A stretch of 64,000 nucleotides of DNA from Rostrohypoxylon terebratum (taxonomy: Eukaryota > Ascomycota > Sordariomycetes > Xylariales > Hypoxylaceae): positions 357,539-421,538 of the forward strand of contig MU385873.1 in the NCBI GenBank assembly GCA_022497145.1. The letters are read 5' to 3'. A model generated the notes under the pieces. That model did not search any database and was not told the DNA's origin. It saw only the letters and a list, made by a program, of their open reading frames with translations. Made by a program: the position numbers and the translations under genes. Below, piece by piece: positions 1 through 13,433 of this stretch (the stretch's first letter is position 1; every line of letters begins with the position of its first letter).

Positions 1-3000
1 GGGATCGTGCGGTTGCGGCAGGGGCGGGGTGGTCCCGTTGGGAGGGTAGGGGGACGCGTCGTGGGAGGCCGAGGTTGGTGGGTTGCGGGTTGAGGTGTAC
101 CATAGTGCGTGAGACTGGAACGCGTGGGTTAGTCGGCTTAGGTTGGTTGGGACGGGCTACCGGGGACCGGGGTAGCAGAGCCCGAGATGGAAAACTTACG
201 TCGCGTGGTGCTAGGTCGGGGAGTAGAGAGAGCATGGTAGTCGAGGTTGGATTGGTCAGGGTCGTAGTTGAGAAGGTCGAGGTCGGACTAGAGGGGACAT
301 GGAATCCCGGCTAGATGCAATTGGTCGTGTTGTGAAATGGCGGCATAAAGAACATCTCGCCTAATTTCTTCCTACCGCAGTAAGAGAAATAATGACTTGT
401 GACTGTGCTCGGAAGAGATGTTGTGGACTGTGCGGTAACGGTATGCAGATCTGAAAGGATCTAAAGACTGAGACTAAGGTGGGATGTTTGAGGCTCCAAA
501 AATTATTACATTTGGTTATGACTAAGCTTGACTTAGGCGTAACTGCCCTGTACCTACAGGTAGCGACATGCAATTTCCATTTTTTTCTCTCCAGCTGTCC
601 GGGGTAGAATACACTATGCATCGTACCTTCAACATCCTTGAAAATCCTTGAAAACTACTAGGTAGGTAGCTAGGTATCTTGGCATAAATCTTTTATGAAA
701 AACGACTCCAAGAATTATCTGGCATCTACAAATTTGTGTATACACAACATTTGAACACACCACGTTGCAACCAACATCAAGACCACCCCCGAACTTCGCA
801 AATACCGAAAGAAGGATCCCGACAAGGCTAAAAAGGGCTCCCCTTCGCATAAACATGTGATCAGGTACCCCAAACGGACGTATTTACGTTCAATGTTGGG
901 TTCAAACTTCAGATGTTCCAAAGTCAAGTGCTTCTTGCAGCCTGCGACACAACGATGCTACTTCGACTATCAATACTTTTCCGGAATAGCAATATTATAT
1001 GCGTTGTCACTCCGTACATCATTCCGGATGCGAGTCGACTACAGGGTCATCCTCATGAATACTAGTACTAGGTAGGTATCCATACTCTTCTCATCACATC
1101 TGCCACATTTTGAGACTCTTAGCCTATGTCTATGACAAGTCACGTCTCTCGGAAATAGGCTTACCAACAACAATGCTTTGAAGAGTATTTTCATCAAGTA
1201 ATGAGAGTATCCTTGAATTGCTAGTCAAGCGCATCATATGCAACGTATGGTACGAGGCCGTCGGCGGTGAGTAGAGCCGCGGCTTATGAAACCAACGACT
1301 CGCATATTTCACTCGGGCTGGTCCATGGGGCAGTTGCTTCGACTTACATTCGACTACGGGTGTTTTCGGAACGAGAAGTGGGAAGTGGAAATCTTTTGCG
1401 CTTGCAAAGGATGAACGAACGCCGAAACGTACGAACACACCCGACCTCCTCATAATTACTACCTATACTAGGTGCTGCGTATTTCGCACATACATCACAT
1501 AGTGCGTTATGTGGTGCACGTGCTAGGGACCTGATCCATGTTCCCTGTCCCCGCCGGCGTCCGTCAGCCTTTCCAGGGCTTCTCTCTAAGCAGGCAGTCT
1601 AATTAAGTCCGCCCCGCTCCCCTCCACGACTGGCAAGGATCAGGAGGGGAGAATCTCTGTTCCAGCTTATTTCGTTGCCAGGCCGATCTCGCTATGAAAT
1701 CCTTCCGCTGCTCGGGTCGGCTTGGGAGAGGAACTGGGTGATCGAAAAATGTCGGGTATGACCGCCGTTCAGGTAACGAGCAAACGAAGTTCGAACTTCT
1801 CGCAATACCTATACGTTGGCGTCCGTGACGCGTAGTTCTTTGCGCTCGGAACGAGGTTACGACTCTGTCATATATTCGCCGAGATCTAGATTGACTACGG
1901 GTCTACGGGTCTACATCTGTACATACATGCTACGCTATGTACGGCCTTGCTAGCGGCTCGTAAGGAACTAGGTATCCCAAGACTAGCGCCAGAGATAACA
2001 CTCATCACCAGTTACAAGAACTCTGATTGGCTGCCTAGTGATATTTGCTGTTGTCGATTTTTTTACTTACAATTTTTTCGAAGCGAGCGAGAGGACGAAC
2101 TAAACAACACAATGGTACGGAAGGTCACGCGGCCAACCAGCCTACAACCTACATCGACCTAGCACCAGGTCGTAGTCCCGGTCATATATTCAACGACTAG
2201 GTTCTGTATGTATGGTTCAGCATGTATGTAACACTGCCGCCCTGTCCTACTTAAAATGAAATGCAGGTTCACCTTGCAGAATAACACCGAGTAATACAGC
2301 TGGGAGTTCAGATGGCTGTTCCTAATTCTCAAACTAACGTACCCAAAACAACACCTCATTGGCTAACTTCTCATTGCCTCTAACCTCCTATAGTAGTTGA
2401 GCTACCTTGGAGATTGGGGTATGCTGAATATAACCTCGATAGAACCATTTTATAATAGTTAATCTTCTCCTAGACTATGCGCAGATCAGCCTTGCTTACA
2501 ATACCACATGCTTCGAAGCAAATTCTGAAATAAGCTCTCATCGCCGGTAATGTCAGCTATTACCTCCTATGACTGTTCGATACACAACCCCGTGGGCAAA
2601 TAACCAGCAGCTGCGTCAGCTCGGCACATACGGAATACATACATGCCCATTCACCATTGCGGGATATAACGACAATTTCCGCTTTGAACGAGCGACGTAC
2701 ATACATACGACGTGAGACACTTCCAAGAAACGAAGCATCTTGGTTGGTTCCTCCGTGCCTCACCAAATCAGGTCTTTGAGATGTGAGTCTCTTTCTGCTC
2801 GTGATGGAGAAACCCCACGCTGCCACGCAGCACGCCCCAAATGGAGGCTCTCGTAAGCGCATTCGTCTCTGTTCGGACCCTGCCACCTGTTACCCAACCT
2901 GGCACTCTAGCATATATTCCTAGCATTCCTAGCATGCCTAGCACATCGCGAGCTGCATACTACCCCCAATACATACAGTGCACAGCAATAGTGTTCCGCA

Positions 3001-4979
3001 GTAGCGGGTAACGCGACATCGGACCACGGCGCTCTTACGATTCGGGGGGCTATAGAGTGGTGGAACTGATTGGTCCGTGTTGCAGTCTGAACGGACTTTC
3101 TTTTATGTATAATTCCTCGTTCGACGTTTTAGGCCAGCTCTACTTCAAATCCGCCAATCCATCTTCACGGAAGGGGTCTTCGTCCTGAACACCCTGTCAA
3201 CTTCCTGGATAGACCCCTGCTTCGGGATATGCATGTCTGTGTGGGGTGCGCAGGGTGCGTTCTGGAATGGACTTGAGCTGTATCATAATGGCGACGAGGG
3301 GCATGCCGCATTTCTGTTACTCAAGTATTAGCGTGCGGCTACGTAGTTGAAAGGCAGGATGTCTCCGATGAACGGCAACCACACAGCAAAAATTATTATT
3401 ATTTACAATAATTTATTGATTTACTTTATTTCCTATTCGCGAGTATCGATCAGCCGTGACGAAGTAGCGTCTAGGCGAAGTCAACCCCTGCCTGCGAGGG
3501 GCGATCGTCGAGAAACCTATTACCAATGAACCAGTGCCTTGGGTTGCAAGCCAAACGCCTAAGCTTTTGCTAACTGCACCATTACGACATTGACGCATTC
3601 CCAAGTTAGCGAACGTTAGATTTCGAATACCGAAAATAGTGCTGACAGATCTGGCTCTTCCCTTAAGGAAGTAGTTTGATACTATGTATAAAATGAGTTT
3701 ACTGGTGCTGTCTACGATAACTCTCATAAGCACCCCCCGTAGGTAGACAGCACCAGTACTACCTACTAGGTAGAGTAAGTGTTATTAATATTGAGAAATC
3801 AGCAGAGGAAAATAGGGAGGGGCGTTGTTCAGAGAGGAGCCACCATCTTTCAAGGTTTGATGGCATGTTGCATCTCCTAGGAATTGTAGTAATAACCCAT
3901 GTACAATACAATATCCATACTCCATGCAGCATACCACCAGGTACTAACAACAATTGCAACTAGCAACGTTGAACTAGCAAACAGTCTCGTATCATCCACG
4001 ACCCCTCCAATTCTCAAGGTGAATTTTGAAAATCATACCTATGAAGAGTCTATTACGCCCTTGCACCATCTCTTACACTTACGTGGTCATCCATCAAATT
4101 TTACCTCTCACGGCGTGGGTTCTGATCACACAGAAATAAGAGTGACGCCTATTGGATGCACTGGGTGAGGTTTATATAATTATATGTCATATGGGTGCAT
4201 ATGTTACCAAATTTTCAATTCCGATATTGCGCGAATATTTTTTTCTTCCTTTCTCTCCCTCGCCTCTACGCCACGCTCCTACTCTAAAAATTTGTACTAT
4301 AATATCCATGAATGCGTAAAAGTGCTAAGTAGGAGGCAAAGTTTAGGTTGCGTCCGAGTTATGTCTAGAACTAATACTGAATCAAATGATGGATTTTGTA
4401 TACTACGGTCTACCTGGTGGATATGTATATTTTGTACAGCGGCACTAAAAATTCCCACTATCATTGGGTTTAACCAAGTAACTCTAACTGCCATAGTCCT
4501 TGTAAGCCTGAGCCAATTAGCATAGCGCATTTGTTAATCTTCAATGACTCCTGTGTAAGAAGGTAATACCAATTAGCCTCCGGTAACGTCACCGAATCAT
4601 ACTAGCCGCTAAGTACCAAGCCAAATAAGCCCATAAGCCAATAGATGCAAACAGAATGACCGGGGTTTGAAAGGTATGAAAGACTTGGTCGTTCCGTCCT
4701 TCGGCCACTTCCCCCTCCCCCACTTAAGAGTAGTCTTAGTATTACTGAAGGTGCAGTGGTGGAGGAGGCCGATCTAACTCCCCATGTCCAATCCCATGTC
4801 CTGTCCCATGTCAGGTTCCTACATACACCAATTTTCTTAACTATTCACTAAGCGTGTATGAATAAATATTTTTTCTCTCTCTATATTCTTACTTGAGGAA
4901 ATTGTGTAGACGCACCTGGACAACCTTGAAATTCTAAAAAACCGGCCTTGGCTCCTCCCTAACTACTTGTTGTAACAAT
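1..4979. other. Gene-poor left flank, no recognisable gene
   Basis: I see no convincing coding region here. All open frames are short, have no recognisable domain and cannot be joined into a plausible spliced gene. The first ~330 bases are G-rich and C-poor on the plus strand. The rest is AT-leaning spacer with dispersed TACC/TAGG repeats, a perfect inverted repeat near 3700-3758, and a CCATGTC motif repeated three times at about 4782-4811. No tRNA or 5S rRNA boxes were recognised by eye. Confidence 0.6.
3700..3758. repeat. Perfect 16-bp inverted repeat (hairpin)
   Basis: Positions 3700-3715 (TACTGGTGCTGTCTAC) are exactly reverse-complemented at 3743-3758, leaving a 27-nt loop. It lies in an intergenic stretch, and TACCTAC/CTAGGTAG motifs follow immediately on the right. 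It could be a relic of a small inverted-repeat element or a transcribed hairpin; nothing in the sequence decides this. Confidence 0.8.
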
Positions 4980-6620
4980 TATAAAACCTACGCCACTGCC
5001 GCACCTCCTCTACGTCTGCTTCTTCCCTCCTCCCTTTCTTTCTCTTGCCAGACCATTCAGCGAAATTACCAACTTCTTGTCTGAGACCTTGACATCTTGA
5101 TTACTGTTTCTCTCGAGGACACTTGAGCCAAAAAAAAGAGGGAGACAAAAAGGAAAGCGAATTGCGCAGAAACTTCAACCTGTGAGTAAAGTGTCATATT
5201 TCTATAATCTCCCCGCCGGAAAAGGACATGGGAAACGCCTCGACTTGGAAACGCCAGTGGTCACGATGAGAATACGGCAGATGCCGATCCTGGAAGCGGA
5301 ATAACCGGATAGTGGCCCCTGGTGTATCCATGAACCGGGAACGGGACCGGAAAGCGAAAAAGGAACATCTCGGTCGCCTACGGATTTTATACACCGGTTG
5401 TCGATTTGGTGTTGAAAAAGGTTGTATGGTGTTTGGGTGAAGTATTCCGCCCCTCCAGATGCAGCAACCCTTGTCCTTCAGCGTACTTTATGTACGGATG
5501 ATAACTGAAGCATCGGGCCAAAAAAGACCATCATATGCACGATCGTCAACCTATCAGACGCAAGATCGATAGCCGCATAGTTGCTTTTGGAAGCAGTTCT
5601 ATTGGCTGTTGTCATATCGCTCCCCACGCTCTCACTGTGCGAACATGCGAAGACCTATGATTCGACAATCCAATTTCCTGATTCAGGTCGCATCTACATG
5701 GGTATGAAGCCCAATGACGCCAGTGGGGCATTTTGGGGGGACTAAGCGCATTATTGAGAATAGAGAATATTGAAGAAGCTATCCATCGCTTTTTTTTGTT
5801 CTCTTTTTCATTCATTCAGCGCCGAGAATAACAATGACAATGACGTTTCCCGAATTTGGTCCGGCCCTTCTCCTATTTCTCTTATTACTCAGTTGAGTGA
5901 ATAAGATGGACATGGACAACTTGCCGAAAACTTGACTCGGAAAGGAGTCAGGAACCCTTTTCGCCACGAGATAATCGCGATCTGTCTCAGTGACGTACTG
6001 ATAGGATCCCCGCAAGTCTCCCGTAAGCCTCGTTAGACTTTCCCGCAGCTCGTCCTAGCAACCGGATAGAGTTTTGTCTACTACGCTTCGGCCGCCAGCA
6101 TCACATGGCAAACTCCACTTTCTACCACACAAAAGAGATAAAGATAAAGAAGGCGGAGCACCGGTGAAAAGAGTACAGGAGAGAGGAGAGAGAGGAGAGA
6201 AAAAAAAGAAATCGCTCTTGGGTGCTAGTCTATCTAGTTTGGGCGTACCATCACAATCACCCCGCATTTACATCCCACTGGATATCCATCGCCGCCACTC
6301 TGGACCCTCCAACCCTCCAATATCGAATGTTGTCTGGGTCGTTATTCGCCATTGGATCAATCCGTCCTTTTGCGTTATCTCTCGCGTCCTTTCCGTTGTT
6401 TGCATCTGCCGATCCAAGACTTTTTTAAGATTTGAGACTTAATTACTAGTAGCTAACATCACTTTCTGGACTAGCTTTGACCTGACGTTTAAGCAGCGTC
6501 AGCTGCTTTCATCCGCCGTATACTGTATACACAAGGGCCGCTTCCCAAGAGGCATCTAGATACCTCCGACCCTCGTAATACCTCATACCCCATCTGGCCA
6601 TACCCATCTGTTTGCCTGAC
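4980..6620 (+). promoter_or_regulatory. Putative promoter and long leader of the glutamate synthase gene
   Basis: A TATAAAA box at 4980-4986 is followed by a strongly pyrimidine-rich tract (about 5005-5050), the usual look of a well-expressed mould promoter. A good donor-like GTGAGTAAAG near 5182 could open a leader intron. No protein-coding exon fits between here and the ATG at 6621. Three GATAA sites (5970-5974, 6137-6141, 6143-6147, the last two in tandem) are candidate targets for AreA/NIT2-type nitrogen regulators, which fits a nitrogen-assimilation gene. The transcription start is not proven, and the true promoter may lie nearer the ATG. Confidence 0.35.
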
Positions 6621-9600
6621 ATGGGCCTTCCTGCCGACTTCGACGATAGACAAACACAGATAGAGTCCGAGGCCGATGCCTATCATCCCTATGAATATCA
6701 GACAGAGAATAACGATTCCTGGGCTGGCGCCCTCCCGGTAAAGCAGTATGTGTCGAGTAAATGTAATGGCTATGATGTGATCTTAAAAAAACTAACGAAT
6801 TCGTGCAGAGGATTGTACGATCCAAGCTTGGAGAAAGATGCGTGCGGTGTCGGTTTTGCTTGGTATGACAATCGTATAAATAACCCCCCTCTAAGATTTG
6901 CCCTATTAATTTCCATGTAGCCACATCAAGGGCAAGGCCAGCCACAAAATCGTCAGCGATGGTTAGTCACAGAAATCCTCCAATCCATCTCTGAACTCAC
7001 GAATTAACGATATGTAGCTCGCAACCTTCTTTGCAACATGACCCATCGTGGTGCTGTCGGTTCCGATGCTCGAGATGGTGACGGTGCTGGTGTTATGACC
7101 TCAATCCCCCACAAGTTCTTCATCAAGAATTTCGAGAGAGAGGAAAATATCAAATTGCCCCCGCTGGGACAATACGCTGTGGGAAATCTTTTCTTTAAGC
7201 CGGATGAGGAGACGTTGCAGGAGTCGAAGAGGCAATTGGAAGACATTGCCGAATCGCTGGGATTAAGAGTTTTGGGTTGGCGATCACCTCCTGTAGACTC
7301 TTCTCTCCTTGGTCCTGCCGCATCCTCACGCGAGCCATTCATTCTACAGCCTTTTGTCGTGCTTGCATCTGCGTATGGCTCTGGAAATGTTCCTGAAATG
7401 ACGGACCCAGAGAAATTCGACGAACGGTTATTCGAGAGACAGTTATATGTCCTTCGAAAGCGTGCCACTCACTCCATCGGTCTGCATAACTGGTTCTACC
7501 TGTGCTCCCTTTCAAACAAGAATATTGTATACAAAGGACAACTTGCTCCAGTCCAAGTTTACCAATACTACCATGACTTGGTAAATGCTGATTACGAGGC
7601 TCATTTTGCTCTCGTCCACTCTCGTTTCTCCACGAACACCTTCCCCTCATGGGATCGTGCTCAACCACTTCGGTGGGCAGCCCATAACGGTATGTGTAGA
7701 TCTAAACCCCCCTTTAATTTCGTACGTCCTATGTCTAACCCCCATCCCAGGTGAGATCAATACTCTGCGTGGTAACAAGAATTGGATGCGCGCCCGAGAG
7801 GGTGTCATGCAATCCGACATCTTTGGTGATGAGCTTGAGCATTTGTACCCGATTGTCGAAGCCGGTGGCTCTGACTCAGCTGCTTTCGACAACGTCTTGG
7901 AATTGCTTACTATCAATGGTGTTCTGTCTCTACCGGAAGCTGTTATGCTGATGGTTCCTGAGGCATGGCAAGGTAATACTGCTATGGACCCCAAGAAGGC
8001 TGCGTTCTATGAATGGGCTGCATGCCAGATGGAACCGTGGGATGGACCTGCTCTCTTTACGTTTGCCGATGGCCGATACTGCGGTGCGAACTTGGACCGA
8101 AATGGTCTCCGTCCTTGCCGATACTATATCTTGGATGATGACCGCATAATCTGCGCTTCTGAAGTCGGTACGATTCACGTCGATCCCGAACGCGTCGTTC
8201 AAAAGGGACGTCTGCAGCCTGGTCGCATGCTCCTTGTTGATACACAAGTTGGCCGCTTGATCGACGACTCAGAACTCAAGTCGACCGTTTCTAACCGCTG
8301 CGACTTCCGTTCTTGGATTGACAATGAACTCATTAGCCTACCAAAGGTGCTAAGCCAAGTGTCTGAGGAGAAGGGCATTGATGTCACTGCTAAGCCAGAT
8401 TCTACGCGCCTTCAGGAAGATCCCTTACTACTTGCATTCGGATATACCCACGAGCAGGTCAGCTTGCTTCTTGCGCCGATGGCTTCCGATGAGAAGGAAG
8501 CATTGGGATCTATGGGTAACGACGCCCCATTAGCTTGCCTGTCTCAAGCTCCTCGTCTACTGTATGAGTACTTCCGACAGCTGTTCGCCCAGGTTACCAA
8601 CCCTCCCATCGATCCAATCCGAGAGTCTATTGTGATGTCCTTGGAGTGCTATGTCGGACTTCAGGGTAACTTGCTCGAAATGGACCCCTCCCAGTGCGGC
8701 CGATTGCTGCTTCCCAGCCCGATCCTTTCTATCCCTGAATTCAACGCCTTGACCAATATGTCAAAAGTAGTACACCCTGACTGGACTGTGAAGACCATTG
8801 ATCTTACTTTCCCCAAGTCGGAGGGCGTCGCTGGTTACATGAAGCACCTCGATTTCATCTGCAATGAGACTACAGCAGCCATCGAGGCTAGGGATAGAAT
8901 TATCGTTCTTTCCGACCGAAAGACTTCCGCCGACCGTGTTGCCGTTTCATCGCTCCTAGCTTCGGGTATGGTCCACCATCATCTCGTCAGCAACAAGTGG
9001 CGATCCATGGCAGCCATTGTGGTTGAGACCGCCGAGGCTCGCGAGGTTCACCATATGTGTGTCCTGCTTGGTTACGGTGCTGATGCCATTAACCCGTACC
9101 TTGCAATGGAGTGTATCCTGAAGCTCAACCGTGAGGGCTTGATCAGGAAGAAGCTCTCCGACGATACCCTCATTGCCAACTACAAGCATTCTTGCGACGG
9201 TGGTATCCTCAAGGTCATGAGCAAGATGGGTATTTCTACACTGGCCAGTTATAAGGGCGCTCAGATCTTCGAGGCGCTTGGTGTTGACGATGAAGTTGTC
9301 GAGCGTTGTTTTAGGGGAACGGCTTCCCGTATCAAGGGTCTTACCTTCGAGCTCATTGCTGAGGATGCATTCCGTTTCCACGAACGCGGTTTCCCCTCCC
9401 GTGAAACGGTCACAATACCCGGTCTACCAGAATCCGGCGAATACCACTGGCGCGACGGCGGTGAGGCTCATATCAACGATCCGACTTCCATTGCCAATAT
9501 TCAAGATGCCGTCCGCACCAAGAACGACAAGTCGTATGAGGCTTACTCGCGCGCTGAGTATGAGCAGATCAAGTCTTGTACTCTTCGTGGCATGCTCGAC

Positions 9601-11995
9601 TTCAAGTTTGAGGAAAGCACTCCGATTCCGATTGAGCAAGTTGAGCCATGGACCGCTATTGTTACAAGATTCTGTACGGGCGCTATGTCCTACGGTTCGA
9701 TTTCCATGGAGTCTCACTCTACTCTCGCCGTTGCCATGAACCGACTTGGTGGCAAATCGAACACTGGTGAAGGTGGTGAGGACCCTGAGCGATCTCAAGT
9801 CATGCCCAATGGTGACACCATGAGATCCGCTATCAAGCAAGTTGCCTCGGGACGATTCGGTGTCACGTCAGCATACCTTGCAGACTCTGACGAGCTCCAA
9901 ATCAAGATGGCTCAGGGTGCCAAGCCCGGTGAAGGTGGTGAGCTCCCTGGCCACAAGGTTTCCAAATCAATTGCTCGAACCCGACACTCTACCCCTGGTG
10001 TCGGTCTTATCTCGCCTCCCCCCCACCACGATATCTACTCCATCGAAGATCTGAAGCAGCTCATCTACGATCTTAAGTGCTCAAGCCCCCGATCACGTGT
10101 TTCCGTCAAGCTCGTCTCCGAGACAGGCGTTGGTATAGTCGCTTCTGGTGTTGCCAAGGCTAAGGCCGACCACATTCTCATTTCCGGACACGATGGTGGC
10201 ACTGGTGCCAGCAGATGGACTGGTATCAAGTACGCCGGACTTCCGTGGGAACTTGGCCTTGCAGAAACTCACCAGACCTTGGTTCTCAATGACCTTCGAG
10301 GACGTGTCACAGTCCAAACTGACGGACAATTACGTACCGGCCGTGACGTCGCGATGGCTTGTCTTCTCGGTGCCGAGGAATGGGGATTCGCAACAACGCC
10401 TCTCATCGCGATGGGATGTATTATGATGAGGAAGTGCCACCTTAATACTTGTAAGTACCTAAGTATTCCGAGCTGACCAATGATCATCTCCATCTTGTCC
10501 TACCCAAACCTCAAGCCACATATCCTTGTCACACACGCCACAACATCCTACACGTTATCCTCAATCCTCGACCAGCAAGCCTCCAAGGGGCCTCCTAGAG
10601 CCCCTTTTCTATGAATGATCACTAACGCCCGAATAGGTCCCGTCGGAATTGCTACGCAAGATCCAGAACTGCGTAAAAAGTTCACCGGCACGCCTGAGCA
10701 TGTCATCAACTTCTTCTACTATGTCGCCAACGAGCTCAGGGCGGTCATGGCCCAACTTGGTTTCCGAACCATCAACGAAATGGTGGGACATGTTGAGTGT
10801 CTTAAAGTCCGAGATGACCTTCGAACCAACAAGACTGCTAACATCGATCTTTCTCTCATCCTTACCCCTGCCCACAAACTTCGACCCGGTGTAAGCACCT
10901 TTAACACTCGCAAGCAAGACCACCGTCTCCATGTGCGACTTGATAACAAGCTTATCTCCGAAGCTGAGATGACCCTCGACAAGGGTCTTCCATCCCGTAT
11001 CGAATGCGATATTGTTAACACGGATCGTGCCATGGGTACGTCACTTTCGTACCAAATTTCCAAACGCTACGGAGAAGCGGGTCTCCCCATGGATACCGTA
11101 CATGTCAATATCAAGGGCTCAGCTGGTCAATCGTTCGGTGCCTTCCTCGCTCCCGGTATTACCTTAGAGCTGGAAGGCGACGCCAACGATTATGTCGGTA
11201 AGGGTTTATCTGGCGGCCGACTCATCATCTACCCTCCTCGATCCGCTGTATTCAAGGCAGAGGAAAACATTCTGATCGGAAATGTCTGCTTGTATGGAGC
11301 GACTAGCGGTACCTGCTTCTTCCGAGGTGTCGCAGCAGAACGATTTGCTGTCAGAAACTCGGGAGCTACGGCTGTCGTTGAGGGTATCGGCGACCACGGT
11401 TGTGAGTACATGACGGGTGGTCGTGTTGTTATCTTGGGAAGCACTGGTCGCAACTTTGCCGCCGGCATGTCGGGAGGTATTGCCTATGTCCTTGATATCC
11501 ATGGCGACTTCATGTCTAAGCTCAACATGGAGATGGTTGAAGCCTCCGAAATTGACGACCCTACTGAGATTGCCTTCCTACGTGGCCTTATCGAGGACCA
11601 CCATCATTACACCGGATCTGAGTTGGCTGCTCGTATCCTTGTTGACTTCAACAGGGCCCTCCCACGCTTTGTCAAGGTCCTTCCCGTTGACTACAAGCGA
11701 GTTCTTCTAGAGGAAGCTGCCAAGGCTGCTGAGGCTAAGCGTGCCGAGTACAACCTCCCGATCGTGTCTGGCGTTCAGGCAAAGAAGGAAGAGAAGGCTG
11801 CTAAGCTCCAAGACATTGAGGAAACAGTTGGTGACAATGCATCAGAGAAGAAGCGCGCTCTTGTTCTCGACAAGACGAAGGGTTTTATGAAGTACCAGCG
11901 ACGATCGGAGAAGTACCGCAGCGCTAAGACCAGGACTAAAGACTGGGCCGAGCTTTCCCAACGTCTGAATGAGGACGAGCTCAAGTACCAGTCAG

Positions 11996-12026
<31 letters not shown>

Positions 12027-13433
12027 TCAATCTGAGACAGGATGCCCGATCTCCAACATCATTCCGAAGTGGAATGAGTTGGTCTTCCAGAACCAATGGC
12101 AAGATGCCCTTAACCGTCTGCTCATGACAAACAACTTCCCTGAATTTACTGGCCGTGTCTGCCCTGCTCCTTGCGAGGGTGCCTGTGTTCTTGGCATCAA
12201 CGAAGACCCTGTTGGTATCAAGTCGATCGAGTGCGCTATCATTGATCGCGGCTTCGAGATGGGATGGATGGTGCCACGACCACCCAAGGTTCGAACCGGC
12301 AAGAAGGTCGCTATCATTGGCTCCGGTCCTGCTGGCCTTGCCTGCGCCGACCAATTGAACAGAGCCGGGCACACCGTCACTGTATATGAGCGTGCTGACC
12401 GGGCTGGTGGCCTGCTCATGTACGGTATCCCCAACATGAAGCTTGACAAGCGTGTTGTCAAGCGTCGAACAGACTTCATGGCTGCCGAGGGTGTACAGTT
12501 CAAGACCGGTGTTACTATCGGCGAGGACATTACCTTGATGGACCTCAAGACTAGCAATGACGCTGTTGTCATCGCAACTGGTGCTACTGTTGCCCGAGAC
12601 CTTCCGATCAAGGGTCGCAACCTTGAAGGCATCCACTTCGCCATGGAGTTCCTGCACAAGAACACCAAGTCGCTGCTTGACTCGGAGCTCGCCGATGGCG
12701 CCTACCTCTCTGCCAAGGGCAAGAATGTCGTGGTTATTGGCGGTGGTGACACTGGTAACGATTGTATTGGTACTTCCGTCCGTCACGGTGCCAAGTCTGT
12801 CATCAACTTCGAGCTTCTACCGCAACCTCCACCGCAGCGTGGCCGTGACAATCCTTGGCCTCAGTGGCCCCGTATCTACCGTGTTGATTACGGTCACACG
12901 GAAGTGGCTCAGCACATGGGCAAGGACCCTCGTGAATACTGCATCATGTCTGAGGAGTTCGTCGACGATGGTAACGGACGAGTTAAGGGTATCAACACCG
13001 TTCGCGTTGAGTGGACCAAGTCTGCTACTGGCGGTTGGGACATGAAGAAGCTCGAAGACACGAAGCAATTCTTCCCTGCCGACCTCGTCCTACTTTCTAT
13101 GGGTTTCCTTGGTCCCGAGGCCCGTGTGCTCGGCGAGGAGATTGAGAAGGACGCCCGAAAGAACGTCAAGACCCCCGCTGGCTCTTATGCCACCAACGTC
13201 CCTGGCATCTTCGCTGCTGGTGACTGCCGTCGTGGCCAGTCTTTGATTGTTTGGTAAGTTACCTCATCCTAGTCACAAGTGATATGAATTAATGAATTTT
13301 TAGGGGTATCAACGAAGGACGACAAGCCGCTCGCGAAGTCGATTTGTTCCTCTCAAAATACACTCGTCTTCCTGTCACCGGTGGCATCGTCAAGCAGACC
13401 GCACAGGAAATCCTAGGCGTCGTCGCCGCGTAA
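6621..13433 (+). CDS. GLT1: Glutamate synthase [NAD(P)H], single-chain GOGAT
   Basis: Makes two glutamates from glutamine and 2-oxoglutarate with NAD(P)H; the nitrogen-assimilating partner of glutamine synthetase. Seven exons: 6621-6745, 6809-6862, 6921-6961, 7018-7689, 7751-10450, 10637-13253, 13304-13433; 2112 aa, the usual fungal length. A ~53-residue propeptide precedes Cys54 (DACGVGFA), the class II glutaminase nucleophile that is exposed by processing. The FMN/synthase domain spans about residues 850-1230 (GGEDPER; HDGGTGASRW near 1111), with the 3Fe-4S cysteines in CIMMRKCHLNTCPVG near 1186-1197. A GXGXG beta-helix domain follows. The small-subunit part has its 4Fe-4S cysteines at CMDCGVPFC (~1653), an FAD-binding GSGPAG (~1755) and an NAD(P)H-binding GGGDTG (~1898). 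I chose the first ATG in the frame. Intron 5 is long (186 nt) and splits the codon of the last 3Fe-4S cysteine. Confidence 0.97.

Noticed and set aside
3899..4525. Two neighbouring plus-strand open frames (89 and 113 codons)
   Set aside because: AT-rich, no domain, and no splice model that joins them into a credible protein.
11992..12786. 264-codon minus-strand open frame inside glutamate synthase
   Set aside because: Shadow of the real gene in a codon-biased region; low-complexity translation without a domain.
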